Part shown: piece after piece, positions 1 to 8,013 of the stretch
How positions within the stretch are numbered: position 1 is the first letter of the stretch
How the letters are laid out: each line of letters starts with the position of its first letter
From: UBA1731 sp964567665
GTDB lineage: Bacteria > Verrucomicrobiota > Kiritimatiellia > RFP12 > UBA1067
Length of the DNA: 13,818 nt
Direction of reading: 5' to 3'
Assembly (NCBI GenBank): GCA_964567665.1
Contig: CAZMNN010000055.1
Span: 1 to 13,818 of the forward strand
The notes under the pieces: model-generated
Database searches by the model: none
What the model was told of the DNA's origin: nothing
What the model saw: only the letters and a program-made list of their open reading frames with translations
Translations under genes and position numbers: made by a program

Positions 1-62
1 TCTGCGCACGCCGCCGCGCACAGCAGGGCGCATATCATCGCAAGCGATTTTTTTTTCTTCAT
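1..62 (-). CDS. N-terminus of an exported protein (partial, cut by window edge)
   Basis: Only the first 20 codons are visible; the rest lies left of the window. They read MKKKKSLAMICALLCAAACA, a textbook Sec signal start: four lysines followed by a hydrophobic stretch of about 15 residues ending in small residues. The final AAAC could be a weak lipobox, so it may be a lipoprotein, but the usual Leu at -3 is absent. AAGGA lies 9 bases upstream of the chosen ATG. An in-frame ATG three codons earlier sits directly against that AAGGA and is a worse start. The gene begins 48 bases after the preceding small gene on the same strand and probably belongs to the symporter transcript. The function of the mature protein cannot be read here. 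Confidence 0.7.
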   Translation of the reverse strand, partial: MKKKKSLAMICALLCAAACA

Positions 63-110
63 GTTCGTCATTCCTTTGATAAGTGATTTTGACAAATTAA
101 AAAACTCACG

Positions 111-527
111 TTACGCTATCTCTATATGCACCGAAAAGCGGCGTGGCGCGGATTCCAGTTCCGCAAGACGCCGCCTTACGGCAGAGAGCCGAGGACGTAC
201 CGCAAATGACGCAGCAGCGGAGCGGACTTGCAGGAACAGCCGACCGCCCATGCCCTCCGTCGCACCAGCCACCCACTTTCCCGGCTTTGCGTTCAGATCC
301 GGAAAGAGATCGCGCCACCTCCTGCACACCTCGTCGAAGAACTGGGATCTGTCCTTTGTGAGATCGACCACTATCGAGTCGAGCATATCGCGGGGAGTGG
401 ATACCGGTGCGCGGTACGCCGGCACGTCGCCGTCCACCGGCAGTGAGAAGTCCACTGCGGACATCTCACTGATGCGTCTTGCCGCAGCCATTCTGCGCTT
501 CTTGAAATATGGATCGTATGCACCCAT
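111..527 (-). CDS. Small conserved-looking protein, possible DUF721/DciA-like
   Basis: This 138-residue protein begins 12 bases after the stop of the symporter gene, and stop and start are close enough for translational coupling; no good Shine-Dalgarno is visible. Residues 1-45 are basic and then proline-containing (PYFKKRR, later VPAYRAPVSTPRD). Residues 48-138 have a pattern reminiscent of DUF721: a helix with a Trp-containing turn (CRRWRDLFP, 68-76), a strand GRLFLQVRS (95-103), then a helix SFAVRPRLSAVRRRLAEL (107-124) and a final strand FSVHIEIA. DUF721 includes DciA, the loader of the replicative helicase in many bacteria. The likeness is from memory and weak, and the N-terminal extension is not typical, so function should be taken as open. 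Gene reality is supported by position in the operon, strand and an uninterrupted plausible protein. Confidence 0.6.
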   Translation of the reverse strand: MGAYDPYFKKRRMAAARRISEMSAVDFSLPVDGDVPAYRAPVSTPRDMLDSIVVDLTKDRSQFFDEVCRRWRDLFPDLNAKPGKWVAGATEGMGGRLFLQVRSAAASFAVRPRLSAVRRRLAELESAPRRFSVHIEIA

Positions 528-539
528 GCAGTTCAGGGG

Positions 540-2057
540 TCAGCGCCCCTCCGTATCCGGCGTGTTTACCTGGCGGAAGAACTCCTCGACTTCGCTGCGC
601 TCTTCGGCGGTGTCCGGAAAGAGAGCCGTGCCTGCGGCGAGGAAAAGAACCGTAGCAAAGGATGTTGCCGGGAATATCCAGACCATTTCGCGCAGGTGCG
701 GATGCCATCCGCCTGCGACGAACATGGCAAGACCGACGGCTATTCCGCCGACAAGCCCGGCCATGCCCGACCGCTTCGAGAATCTGCGCACGAATATCCC
801 GCAGAGCATTGGAATCGCAATCGGGGGCAGAAACACGCCGAATACCTTGTTCGAAAGATTGAAAAGGTCATCCGCGCCCTGCGCATACTGCATCACGAAG
901 GTAAGCCCGACAACTGCGCCGCCGACGAGGATCGTGGCGATCCGCGCCGCCACGAGACGGCGGGCGGCGGACGCCGTCCTGTTGAAGCGCAGATATATTT
1001 CGTTTACCGTGACGGCCGCAGCCGCATTGAAGTTCCCCGCGAGCGAGCTCATCGTCGCGGAGAACATCGCGGCTATCACCATCCCTATCATTCCAGCCGG
1101 CAGCACTTCGCGGCAGAGCATGGCGTACACGCCGTTCATCTCGGCGTCGGGGATCGGCGGAAGGAATATGCGGGCGGCCATCGCGGGGAAGAAGAAGAGA
1201 GGCGGTCCGATGAAGAGCAGGGCGGCCACGAGATACGCCATCTTCCTGGCGTCACTTTCGCTCTTCGTGGAATAGTAGCGCTGCACAAGCGACCAGTTCG
1301 TCGAGAGCGTGGAGCCTACGCAGCAGAAGAAAACGAGCATGTATATCCATCCGTACTGTCCGCCGGTGAGATTGAAGAAGCCGTCCGGCACCCTGTCGAG
1401 GAACGTCCGGAAGCCGTGGACAAGCCCGGCGCCGCCGTCAAGTCCGGCGAGTTTCTGCAGACAGAGGAACGGAAGAGCGAGGACAACCGCCACGATCACG
1501 AGGAACTGGATGAAGTCGCACGTCAGCGTTGCCTTCAGTCCGCCGAGGAAGGTGTACAGCACGATTATGAGACCCGATATGCAGATGGACCAGAAAAGCG
1601 GAAATCCCATTCCCACGCCCACTACCGTGCCGATCGCGAGAAGCTTGAGGGCGTTGTCCAGCAGCTGCATGGGAAGACCGAGGACGGCAAGCGTGGAGCA
1701 CATCTTCGGGGTGTATCGCGTCGCGATGTAGTCTATCGGACTGCCCTTTGCCGCGCGTCGCCATCTCACGGCGAGGAACCACGCGCCGAGAAGCACTGCG
1801 GGCACGGAAAGCCAGCTCACGGTCACCGGCACCCAGCCGTACTTGTAGGCGAGGGCGGAGTACATCACGAAGGCGAGGGCGGAGAAGCTGTTCATGTAGA
1901 ACGAAACGCCGGAAAGCCACCAGGGGATCGTCTTGTCGCTGCCGAAGAACTGCTCCGAGGACTTTGACTTCCGGCTGTAGTACACGCCTACTCCGATCAT
2001 CACGGCGAAGAACGCCGCAATCACCGCATAGTCCGCAAACGCAAGTCCGCTGTCCAC
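540..2057 (-). CDS. SSS-family sodium/solute symporter
   Basis: A 505-residue integral membrane protein of the solute:sodium symporter family, which imports sugars, sialic acid, amino acids or other organic solutes with sodium. About 13 hydrophobic segments are visible, beginning with a helix at residues 9-27. Family signatures include GVSFYMNSFSALAFV (50-64, first sodium-site helix), LYTFLGGLKATLTCDFIQ (167-184) and FSATMSSLAGNFN (332-344), whose paired serines match the sodium-site serines of this fold. The GTG start is chosen because AAAGGAG lies 5 bases upstream and the first membrane helix follows at once; a longer reading from 2132 would add 25 basic, non-conserved residues and run up to the tRNA. 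The substrate cannot be told from sequence, but the sugar genes nearby make a sugar or sugar acid reasonable. It is followed at 12 bases by the small gene at 111-527. Confidence 0.93.
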   Translation of the reverse strand: MDSGLAFADYAVIAAFFAVMIGVGVYYSRKSKSSEQFFGSDKTIPWWLSGVSFYMNSFSALAFVMYSALAYKYGWVPVTVSWLSVPAVLLGAWFLAVRWRRAAKGSPIDYIATRYTPKMCSTLAVLGLPMQLLDNALKLLAIGTVVGVGMGFPLFWSICISGLIIVLYTFLGGLKATLTCDFIQFLVIVAVVLALPFLCLQKLAGLDGGAGLVHGFRTFLDRVPDGFFNLTGGQYGWIYMLVFFCCVGSTLSTNWSLVQRYYSTKSESDARKMAYLVAALLFIGPPLFFFPAMAARIFLPPIPDAEMNGVYAMLCREVLPAGMIGMVIAAMFSATMSSLAGNFNAAAAVTVNEIYLRFNRTASAARRLVAARIATILVGGAVVGLTFVMQYAQGADDLFNLSNKVFGVFLPPIAIPMLCGIFVRRFSKRSGMAGLVGGIAVGLAMFVAGGWHPHLREMVWIFPATSFATVLFLAAGTALFPDTAEERSEVEEFFRQVNTPDTEGR

Positions 2058-2060
2058 AGT

Positions 2061-2071
2061 GTCTCCTTTCC
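2061..2071 (-). promoter_or_regulatory. Ribosome binding site that sets the GTG start of the symporter
   Basis: On the minus strand the sequence reads GGAAAGGAGACACTGTG. The strong AAAGGAG sits 5 bases before GTG at 2057, while no comparable site precedes the in-frame alternatives at 2108 or 2132. This decides the start. Confidence 0.8.
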
Positions 2072-2134
2072 GGGCGCCTGCCGCATTTCGCCTTCGTTCA
2101 TCCAACATGCCGCCGAACGCCCGTCGGTGCACGC

Positions 2135-2222
<88 letters not shown>

Positions 2223-2236
2223 CTTAACGGCGGCAT

Positions 2237-2265
2237 AGTATACCAAACCTCAAACCGCCGCTCAA
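2237..2265 (-). promoter_or_regulatory. Sigma-70-type promoter of tRNA-Leu
   Basis: The minus strand carries TTGAGC (2260-2265, four of six matches to TTGACA), a spacer of exactly 17 bases, and TATACT (2237-2242, five of six matches to TATAAT). Transcription would begin near 2230, giving a leader of about 8 bases before the mature tRNA 5' end at 2222. It lies in the gap after uvrB. Confidence 0.75.
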
Positions 2266-2269
2266 CGGG

Positions 2270-2292
2270 AAAACCGCATCGGCAATCGCGGT
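2270..2292 (-). terminator. Possible weak terminator after uvrB
   Basis: Nine bases after the uvrB stop codon the minus strand reads ACCGC, a 10-base loop, GCGGT, then TTT. The 5-base-pair stem with a short T run has the layout of an intrinsic terminator but is weak, and its position just before the tRNA promoter is the main reason to note it. Confidence 0.3.
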
Positions 2293-2300
2293 GCGTTGAA

Positions 2301-4271
2301 TCATTTCCTGTCGGCGGTCAGCTTCTTGATCTGATCGCGCAGGTACGCCGCGCGTTCGAACTCAAGCGCATCCGCCGCCTCCATCATCTCCCGGCGGAGA
2401 TCGTCAAGCACTGCGGCATCCACCCCGCCACCGGTCATCACCGGCCTTTTCGCGCCCTTCTTTCCGAAATCCTTGCCGGCCGTGTACACGTACACCGATT
2501 CGTTTATCCTGCGCTTCACGGACTTCGGGACTATGCCGTGCTCCCTGTTGTAGGCGATCTGCCGTTCGCGGTGACGGCCGGTTATGGCGATCGTTTCGCG
2601 GATCGCATCCGTCTCGTGATCCGCATAGAGAATCACGCGGCCGTTCACGTGGCGCGCACAGCGCCCGGCCGTCTGCACAAGCGAAGTCGTGGATCTGAGA
2701 AAGCCCTCCTTGTCCGCATCGAGTATCGCCACCAGCGCAACCTCCGGGAAGTCCAGACCTTCGCGGAGAAGGTTTATGCCTACAAGCACGTCAAACTCGC
2801 CCTTCCTCAGCCTCCCGAGTATCGCCACGCGCTCAAGGGCGTCAATGTCGCTGTGCAGATACTCCACGCGTATCCCTGTCTCGTGCAGATACGCCGTGAG
2901 ATCCTCGGCCGACCTCTTCGTGAGCGTTGTAACAAGCACCCTGTCGCCCGCATCCGCGACCTTGCGAATCTCCTCCATGAGGTCATCCACCTGATTCTTC
3001 AGCGGACGCACCTCGATCACCGGATCGAGAAGCCCGGTGGGACGTATCACCTGCTCGGCGACCGTCTCCGACACCGAATATTCGTAGTCGCCTGGCGTCG
3101 CCGACGCGAACACTATCTGGTGAACCTTGCCCTCGAACTCGGTGAAGCGCAGGGGCCGGTTGTCCTTTGCGCTCGGCAGACGGAAGCCGTAGTCCACAAG
3201 CTTCTGCTTCCGCGCCTGGTCGCCGTTGAACATCGCCCTCAATTGCGGCACCGCCACGTGCGATTCGTCTATTATCGTGAGGAAATCGTCGGGGAAATAG
3301 TCTATCAGGCACTCCGGCGGCTCGCCGGGGGCGCGTCCGGTCAACGGACGCGAATAGTTCTCGATGCCGTTGCAGTAGCCAAGTTCGCGCATCATCTCGA
3401 TGTCGTACTCCGTCCGCTCGCGAATGCGCTGCGCCTCAATGAACTTTCCCTTCCCCTCGAAATGCCTGAGACGGTCGGCGAGTTCATCCTCGATGCGCCT
3501 GTACGCGGCCTCCATCTTGTCCTTCGGCATGACAAACTGCTTCGCGGGCGTGATGACGACCGCCGGCATGGATACGCCCGGTTTTCCGGTTACGGGATCA
3601 AGCGCACGGATGGAATCAACCTCATCCCCGAAGAACTCGATCCGCACACCCTCTACGGCGTAGGCGGGAAAGATGTCCACGACGTCGCCGCGCACACGAA
3701 AATTGCCCTGCACGAACTCCATGTCGTTGCGGACATACTGCGCCTCTATCAACCTAGCTATGAGGTCTTCACGCCCACGGCCTTCACCGTTCTTCACGCG
3801 CACGGCGAGATTTCTGTATTCAGTGGATTCCCCCAGTCCGTATATGCACGAGACCGACGCAACCACAATCACGTCCTTCCGCGCAATGAGGGCGTTCGTG
3901 GCGGAAAGGCGATACCTCTCAATCTCCTCGTTTATGGCGGCATCCTTCTCGATGTACGTATCAGTCTGCGGAATGTAGGCCTCCGGCTGATAGTAGTCAT
4001 AGTACGAGATGAAATACTCCACGGCGTTTTCGGGGAAGAACTCCTTAAGCTCGGCGAAGAGCTGGGCGGCAAGCGTCTTGTTGTGCGAGAGGATGAGCGT
4101 AGGGCGGTTCCACCGCGCAATGAGGTTTGCCATCGTGAACGTCTTGCCGGAACCGGTCACGCCCTGAAGCACAAGCCTGTTTTCGCCGGCCTCAAGCCCC
4201 TTCAGAAGTTTTGCGACCGCATCAGGCTGATCGCCAGTCGGGCTGAACGGCGCCTTGAGATTGAACAGCAT
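2301..4271 (-). CDS. uvrB: Excinuclease ABC subunit B
   Basis: UvrB of nucleotide excision repair takes damaged DNA from UvrA, verifies the lesion with its helicase-like ATPase and recruits UvrC for incision. At 656 residues it is close to the usual 660-680. Visible are Walker A GVTGSGKT (37-44), the beta-hairpin region with YYDYYQPEAYIP (90-101) and DTYIEKD (104-110), the helicase box DESH (335-338), FASATPGDYE (388-397), LLREGLDFPEVALVAILDAD (501-520), motif VI around QTAGRCAR (533-540), and a C-terminal UVR motif (about 621-651) used to bind UvrC. Motif VI keeps both arginines but reads QTAGRCARHVNG where E. coli has QTIGRAARNVNG. GAGG lies 5 bases before the ATG, and the stop codon of the glycoside hydrolase gene abuts it, only 9 bases upstream of this start, so translation is probably coupled. 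uvrA and uvrC are not in the window. Confidence 0.98.
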   Translation of the reverse strand: MLFNLKAPFSPTGDQPDAVAKLLKGLEAGENRLVLQGVTGSGKTFTMANLIARWNRPTLILSHNKTLAAQLFAELKEFFPENAVEYFISYYDYYQPEAYIPQTDTYIEKDAAINEEIERYRLSATNALIARKDVIVVASVSCIYGLGESTEYRNLAVRVKNGEGRGREDLIARLIEAQYVRNDMEFVQGNFRVRGDVVDIFPAYAVEGVRIEFFGDEVDSIRALDPVTGKPGVSMPAVVITPAKQFVMPKDKMEAAYRRIEDELADRLRHFEGKGKFIEAQRIRERTEYDIEMMRELGYCNGIENYSRPLTGRAPGEPPECLIDYFPDDFLTIIDESHVAVPQLRAMFNGDQARKQKLVDYGFRLPSAKDNRPLRFTEFEGKVHQIVFASATPGDYEYSVSETVAEQVIRPTGLLDPVIEVRPLKNQVDDLMEEIRKVADAGDRVLVTTLTKRSAEDLTAYLHETGIRVEYLHSDIDALERVAILGRLRKGEFDVLVGINLLREGLDFPEVALVAILDADKEGFLRSTTSLVQTAGRCARHVNGRVILYADHETDAIRETIAITGRHRERQIAYNREHGIVPKSVKRRINESVYVYTAGKDFGKKGAKRPVMTGGGVDAAVLDDLRREMMEAADALEFERAAYLRDQIKKLTADRK

Positions 4272-4280
4272 ACCCGCCTC

Positions 4281-6809
4281 TTACAGACCAGTGCGGCAGG
4301 CCGGCTTCTTCACGGAGATTGCCGCAGAGGCTGCGGCAAGCCCATCGATCTTTGCCGTCACCTTTACGACGCCGTCCGAATCCGGGACGGCGCGGATCAC
4401 CGCCTGCGCGTATCCGCTGAATATCCTTCGACGCCTTGAGCGCACATCGCACATGTCCGTCTCGTCGCCGTTGTCGGTTGCGACTGCGGCTCCAGGGCCT
4501 TCAACGGAAAACTCCACCTCAGGGCTGGCGTTAGGCACCGTGACGCCGTTCGCATCGACAAGTCGCACGTTGACGTATACGACATCCTCCCCATCGGAAA
4601 CCATACAGTCGCGCTCCGGAGCAATCTCGATCGCCGCCGGCGCCTGCGCCGTGCGCACGGACGCCCTTGCCCATTCGCGTCCGCTCCTGTATGTGACGAC
4701 CTCCACCGTTCCAGGTTCGTATTTCACATCGTCCCAACGGAGACGGTATGCCCTGTCCCACACGCCCGGCGTCTTCTTGACGCGTCCGCACGAGCGGCCG
4801 TTCACGAAAAGCTCGCCCTCGTCGCCCGTGGTGAACACATACACCGGCGTGACCTGCCCTTCCCGTCCCGGCCACGTCCAGTGAGGCACAATGTGCGCCA
4901 TCGGACGATCCGGCATATAGCGCGACTGGAACAGGTAGAATGAGTCCTTCCTGAATCCGGCGCGATCGAAGAACCCCGTGTTGCAGGTGTGTATCGCAGT
5001 CCTGGTAAGTCCATGCTCGGCGACCTCCGCCAGCGCCTGCCGCTGCCTATCCGGATCCGTGAAGTTCGGCTTGGCGCGATAGGCGTCGCACCAGCCTGGT
5101 CCGCCGAGGTAGTCGAAGCCGGTCCATATGAAGTCTCCCATGCACGTTCCGACCAGATCCATGTAGTGCCACTGCTCGTCCGGCGGACACGCCCAGCCGC
5201 GACCAGGCGTGAATCCCCATGCCTGCCAGCAGTATGACGAATTGCGGAAATTCTCGACGCCGTTGTTCTGATCCAGCCAGCGTTGCGTCACGGGGAACTG
5301 GTAGCACCCTCGCGAGACGGACATGCAGACCGTCTCCGTTCCGAAGAACGGCACATCGGGGTGCGTCTCCTTCAGTTTGGGATACATCCATGCAAAGTAG
5401 TTGCACCCCATCACGGAAAGCGTCTTCGGGTATTCGTTCGTGAAGTTGACCGTACAGTTGTTGGCGGTGACGGTCGGTCTCGTCGCGTCCTCCGCCGCTG
5501 CCATCGCCGCGAGAGAGCGCGAACGCTCAACGTATTCCGCCGTCGGGGCGACATACGGCTTTCCGTCGGGTATCTCGTTGCCGAGACCGTACATGATGAC
5601 GCATGGATGGTTTCTGTCCGTACGTATCCAGCGCCTGAGGTCGCGTTCGTGCCAAACGTCAAAGAGGTTCGTGTAGCCGTTGATGCGTTTCCCGGCGTCG
5701 CCAGATACGCCGTTCGATATCTTTCCCGTGTACCGCCATTCGTCGAAGACCTCATCGAAGAAGAGAAGTCCGAGTTCATCGCAGAGCGAAAGCAGCCCCT
5801 CGCCGGGCGGGTTGTGGGCGGAACGTATCGCATTCACCCCGGCCTCCTTCAGCAGCGTAAGACGACGCCTCATCGCTTCGCGGTTCCACGCCGCGCCGAG
5901 CGCACCGAAATCGTGGTGCATCGACACGCCGTTGAGCGGAACGGTCCTGCCGTTCAGCTGGAATCTCCGGGCATCGGAATGGAACTCGATTGTGCGTATG
6001 CCGTAGTGATATTCGTTTCCTTCCACATCCACAGAATAGAGGTGCGGATCGTTGATGTCCCACAGTCGCGGGTTGTCGATGAAAAACGACCTCGACCTGC
6101 GCCCAGACCGCGACATCTCGTACTCTACGTTAACCTTTGCGCGTGATTTGGAGACCTCAGGCGTGGTGATGAACACAGAACCCGGCAGCACATGGTCATC
6201 TGGCGCAACAAGCAGACGGCAATCACGGTAAAGTCCGCCGCCGGTGTACCAGCGTGACGAATGGGGGACGTTCACGCATCTCACGGCGATAACGTTCCCC
6301 TCTCCAAAAGCGATGTGCGGCGTGAGGTCAAGTGTGAATCTCGTGTAGCCGTACGGCCAGCCGCCGACAAAACGTCCGTTTATCCACACGAACGCATACG
6401 AGAACGCGCCGTCGCACTGGAACATTACCTTTTTGCCTCGCCACCCGTCCGGCGCCGTGAACCGCTTCCTGTACCAGCCGCTTCCGGTGACGTCGAGAAA
6501 GGCGTCACCGTAGGCGCGTGACGGATCGTACCGGCTCTCCGTCCCCCAGTCGTGCGGCACCCTTACGGCTCTCCATGACGAATCGTCGAATTCGGCACGG
6601 CTCCACTTGGGCGCAGGCGCATTGGAGACATCTCCCCTGTCCGCACGGTCGAGGATGTCGCTCATCGCCGAAATCGTCATGTTGGACGGCATGGACGGAT
6701 CTTCGGCCTTGACGAATTTCCAACCCGCCTTCAGCGGCACGGACTCAATCGCCGCCAAGGCGCACGATGCCGCAACGACGGCGAAAATGGTTATCAACTG
6801 CTTTCTCAT
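4281..6809 (-). CDS. Exported glycoside hydrolase family 2 (beta-galactosidase-like)
   Basis: An 842-residue retaining glycosidase of family 2, a family that includes beta-galactosidases, beta-glucuronidases and beta-mannosidases. Residues 1-19 form a Sec signal peptide (MRKQLITIFAVVAASCALA), so it acts outside the cytoplasm. Next come the sugar-binding jelly-roll domain (about 30-205; WYRKRF at 112, CDGAFSYAFVWINGRFVGG at 132-150), an unusually short Ig-like domain (about 210-262), and the TIM barrel from about 270. In the barrel HNPPGEG (332-338) and DEVFDEW (352-358) are typical; the acid/base glutamate is E412 in GLGNE and the nucleophile is E492 in FFGTE. WTGFDYLGGP (562-571) closes the barrel. 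The C-terminus has a DUF4982-like domain (about 635-720, ELFVNGRSCGR) and a last beta-sandwich (about 723-835). The ATG at 6809 is chosen because it begins the signal peptide and has AAGGA 6 bases upstream; a frame from 6896 adds a non-signal extension that overlaps the upstream gene. Exact substrate is not readable. Confidence 0.93.
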   Translation of the reverse strand: MRKQLITIFAVVAASCALAAIESVPLKAGWKFVKAEDPSMPSNMTISAMSDILDRADRGDVSNAPAPKWSRAEFDDSSWRAVRVPHDWGTESRYDPSRAYGDAFLDVTGSGWYRKRFTAPDGWRGKKVMFQCDGAFSYAFVWINGRFVGGWPYGYTRFTLDLTPHIAFGEGNVIAVRCVNVPHSSRWYTGGGLYRDCRLLVAPDDHVLPGSVFITTPEVSKSRAKVNVEYEMSRSGRRSRSFFIDNPRLWDINDPHLYSVDVEGNEYHYGIRTIEFHSDARRFQLNGRTVPLNGVSMHHDFGALGAAWNREAMRRRLTLLKEAGVNAIRSAHNPPGEGLLSLCDELGLLFFDEVFDEWRYTGKISNGVSGDAGKRINGYTNLFDVWHERDLRRWIRTDRNHPCVIMYGLGNEIPDGKPYVAPTAEYVERSRSLAAMAAAEDATRPTVTANNCTVNFTNEYPKTLSVMGCNYFAWMYPKLKETHPDVPFFGTETVCMSVSRGCYQFPVTQRWLDQNNGVENFRNSSYCWQAWGFTPGRGWACPPDEQWHYMDLVGTCMGDFIWTGFDYLGGPGWCDAYRAKPNFTDPDRQRQALAEVAEHGLTRTAIHTCNTGFFDRAGFRKDSFYLFQSRYMPDRPMAHIVPHWTWPGREGQVTPVYVFTTGDEGELFVNGRSCGRVKKTPGVWDRAYRLRWDDVKYEPGTVEVVTYRSGREWARASVRTAQAPAAIEIAPERDCMVSDGEDVVYVNVRLVDANGVTVPNASPEVEFSVEGPGAAVATDNGDETDMCDVRSRRRRIFSGYAQAVIRAVPDSDGVVKVTAKIDGLAAASAAISVKKPACRTGL

Positions 6810-6871
6810 ATCGATTCCTTTCTCAATACACCTTGCCATTGTCGGCGCTACAATCGTTCCCCGCATGTTTC

Positions 6872-8002
6872 CTATGCCCTTTGAAGAGGCGTCCACGCGG
6901 ATCCGTTTCGGCTGGACTCAAGCGCCGCATCCACAAACTGTATCGTGCGGCGACCGTCACCGGCATTCGGAAAGTCCACATTCTTTGCGCCGTGCAACGC
7001 TGCGCAGAACTCGCGGTAATGGTTCGCAAACGCCTCAATGAACCCTTCATGGTGTCCGGCCGGTATGCGAGAGCATCGCTTGGAGACTGCGGACAGCTCC
7101 GCGATGTATGGTGCATTGCGCTTGTATATCCGCTCCGGGCCGAACGCCTGCTTCACGTGAAGATAGTTGCCCTCTTCGACATTCCAGACAAGCGACGCCT
7201 TGTCGCCGTACACGCGCAGACGCAATCCGTTCTCCTCGCCTGTGGCGACCTTGGACGTGACCATTGCGGCTTTAGCGCCCTTCTCAAGCCTCATCATTAT
7301 CGTGGCGTCGTCGTCAAGCCTGTTGCCGGGGGCAAATGACGAAAGATCCGCCGCGAGCGACTTTATCTTGAGACCGGAGATGTACTCTATCAGGTGTGCG
7401 CCATGCACTCCGATGTCTGCGACCACGCAGCTCTTTCCGGATCGTCTGGGATCCATCTTCCACGAGTTGCGCTTGTCCAACGGCTTCGTGAAATCTATCT
7501 TGCGGAAGCTCCCCTGCTGATATTCAACCACGATCTTGCAGATTCTGCCGAGTTCGCCGTTCCTGACGAGATCGCGGGCCAGCTTGACCATGGGATATCC
7601 TGAATACGTGAACGGAACGCAGAGCAGCCTGCGCTTCGTACGCGCAAGGCGTTCAAGCTCAAACGCCTCCTGCGCCGACACGGCGAGCGGCTTCTCGCAC
7701 ATGACGTTCATCCCCGCCTCAAACGCCGCTTTCGCTATCGGATAATGCGAATCGTTCGGGGTGCATACGGAGATGAAGTCGATCCGTCCCCTCTCTCCGT
7801 CGATCAGGCTGCGCCAATCCGGATATATGCGATCCGGCGCAATGCCAAGCCCGCCGCCCGTCTCGGCGTTTCCGGCGGCGTCGCGGCTGAAGCATCCGGC
7901 CACTATGTCCGCCAAATCGTCCATCCTGATCGCCGTGCGATGAACCGGACCGATGAACGACCCCTTGCCGCCTCCGATCATTGCGTACTTCAACCGTTCC
8001 AT
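6872..8002 (-). CDS. Gfo/Idh/MocA-family NAD(P)-dependent oxidoreductase
   Basis: A 376-residue cytoplasmic dehydrogenase family member that typically oxidises or reduces hydroxyl groups of sugars, inositols or their derivatives. The N-terminal Rossmann fold shows GGGKGSFIG (10-18) as the dinucleotide loop, VCTPNDSHYPIAKAA (79-93) and the family signature CEKPLAV (102-108) with catalytic-region lysine 104. The C-terminal half begins near 125 and contains DIGVHGAHLIEYISG (196-210), where D196 and H200/H203 correspond to the usual active-site Asp/His cluster. The GGGxGxFIGxVHR start marks a subgroup commonly found beside sugar-catabolism genes. AGGGGG lies upstream of the ATG and overlaps the TAG stop of the preceding GspG-like gene. 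The glycoside hydrolase gene follows after 62 bases. A product of the exported hydrolase, or a sugar acid, is a reasonable but unproven substrate. Confidence 0.93.
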   Translation of the reverse strand: MERLKYAMIGGGKGSFIGPVHRTAIRMDDLADIVAGCFSRDAAGNAETGGGLGIAPDRIYPDWRSLIDGERGRIDFISVCTPNDSHYPIAKAAFEAGMNVMCEKPLAVSAQEAFELERLARTKRRLLCVPFTYSGYPMVKLARDLVRNGELGRICKIVVEYQQGSFRKIDFTKPLDKRNSWKMDPRRSGKSCVVADIGVHGAHLIEYISGLKIKSLAADLSSFAPGNRLDDDATIMMRLEKGAKAAMVTSKVATGEENGLRLRVYGDKASLVWNVEEGNYLHVKQAFGPERIYKRNAPYIAELSAVSKRCSRIPAGHHEGFIEAFANHYREFCAALHGAKNVDFPNAGDGRRTIQFVDAALESSRNGSAWTPLQRA

Positions 8003-8013
8003 GTCATCCCCCT

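Noticed and set aside
2058..2132. N-terminal extension of the symporter from 2132
   Set aside because: The added 25 residues are basic and unlike the family, no ribosome site precedes that start, and a strong one precedes GTG at 2057.
6822..6850. Possible promoter (TTGTAG, 17 bases, TGTATT) before the hydrolase gene
   Set aside because: Only three and four of six consensus matches, in a 62-base gap inside an apparent operon; too weak to annotate.
6810..6896. N-terminal extension of the family 2 hydrolase from 6896
   Set aside because: It would overlap the oxidoreductase gene and bury the signal peptide 29 residues inside the protein. The ATG at 6809 has both a ribosome site and the signal peptide.
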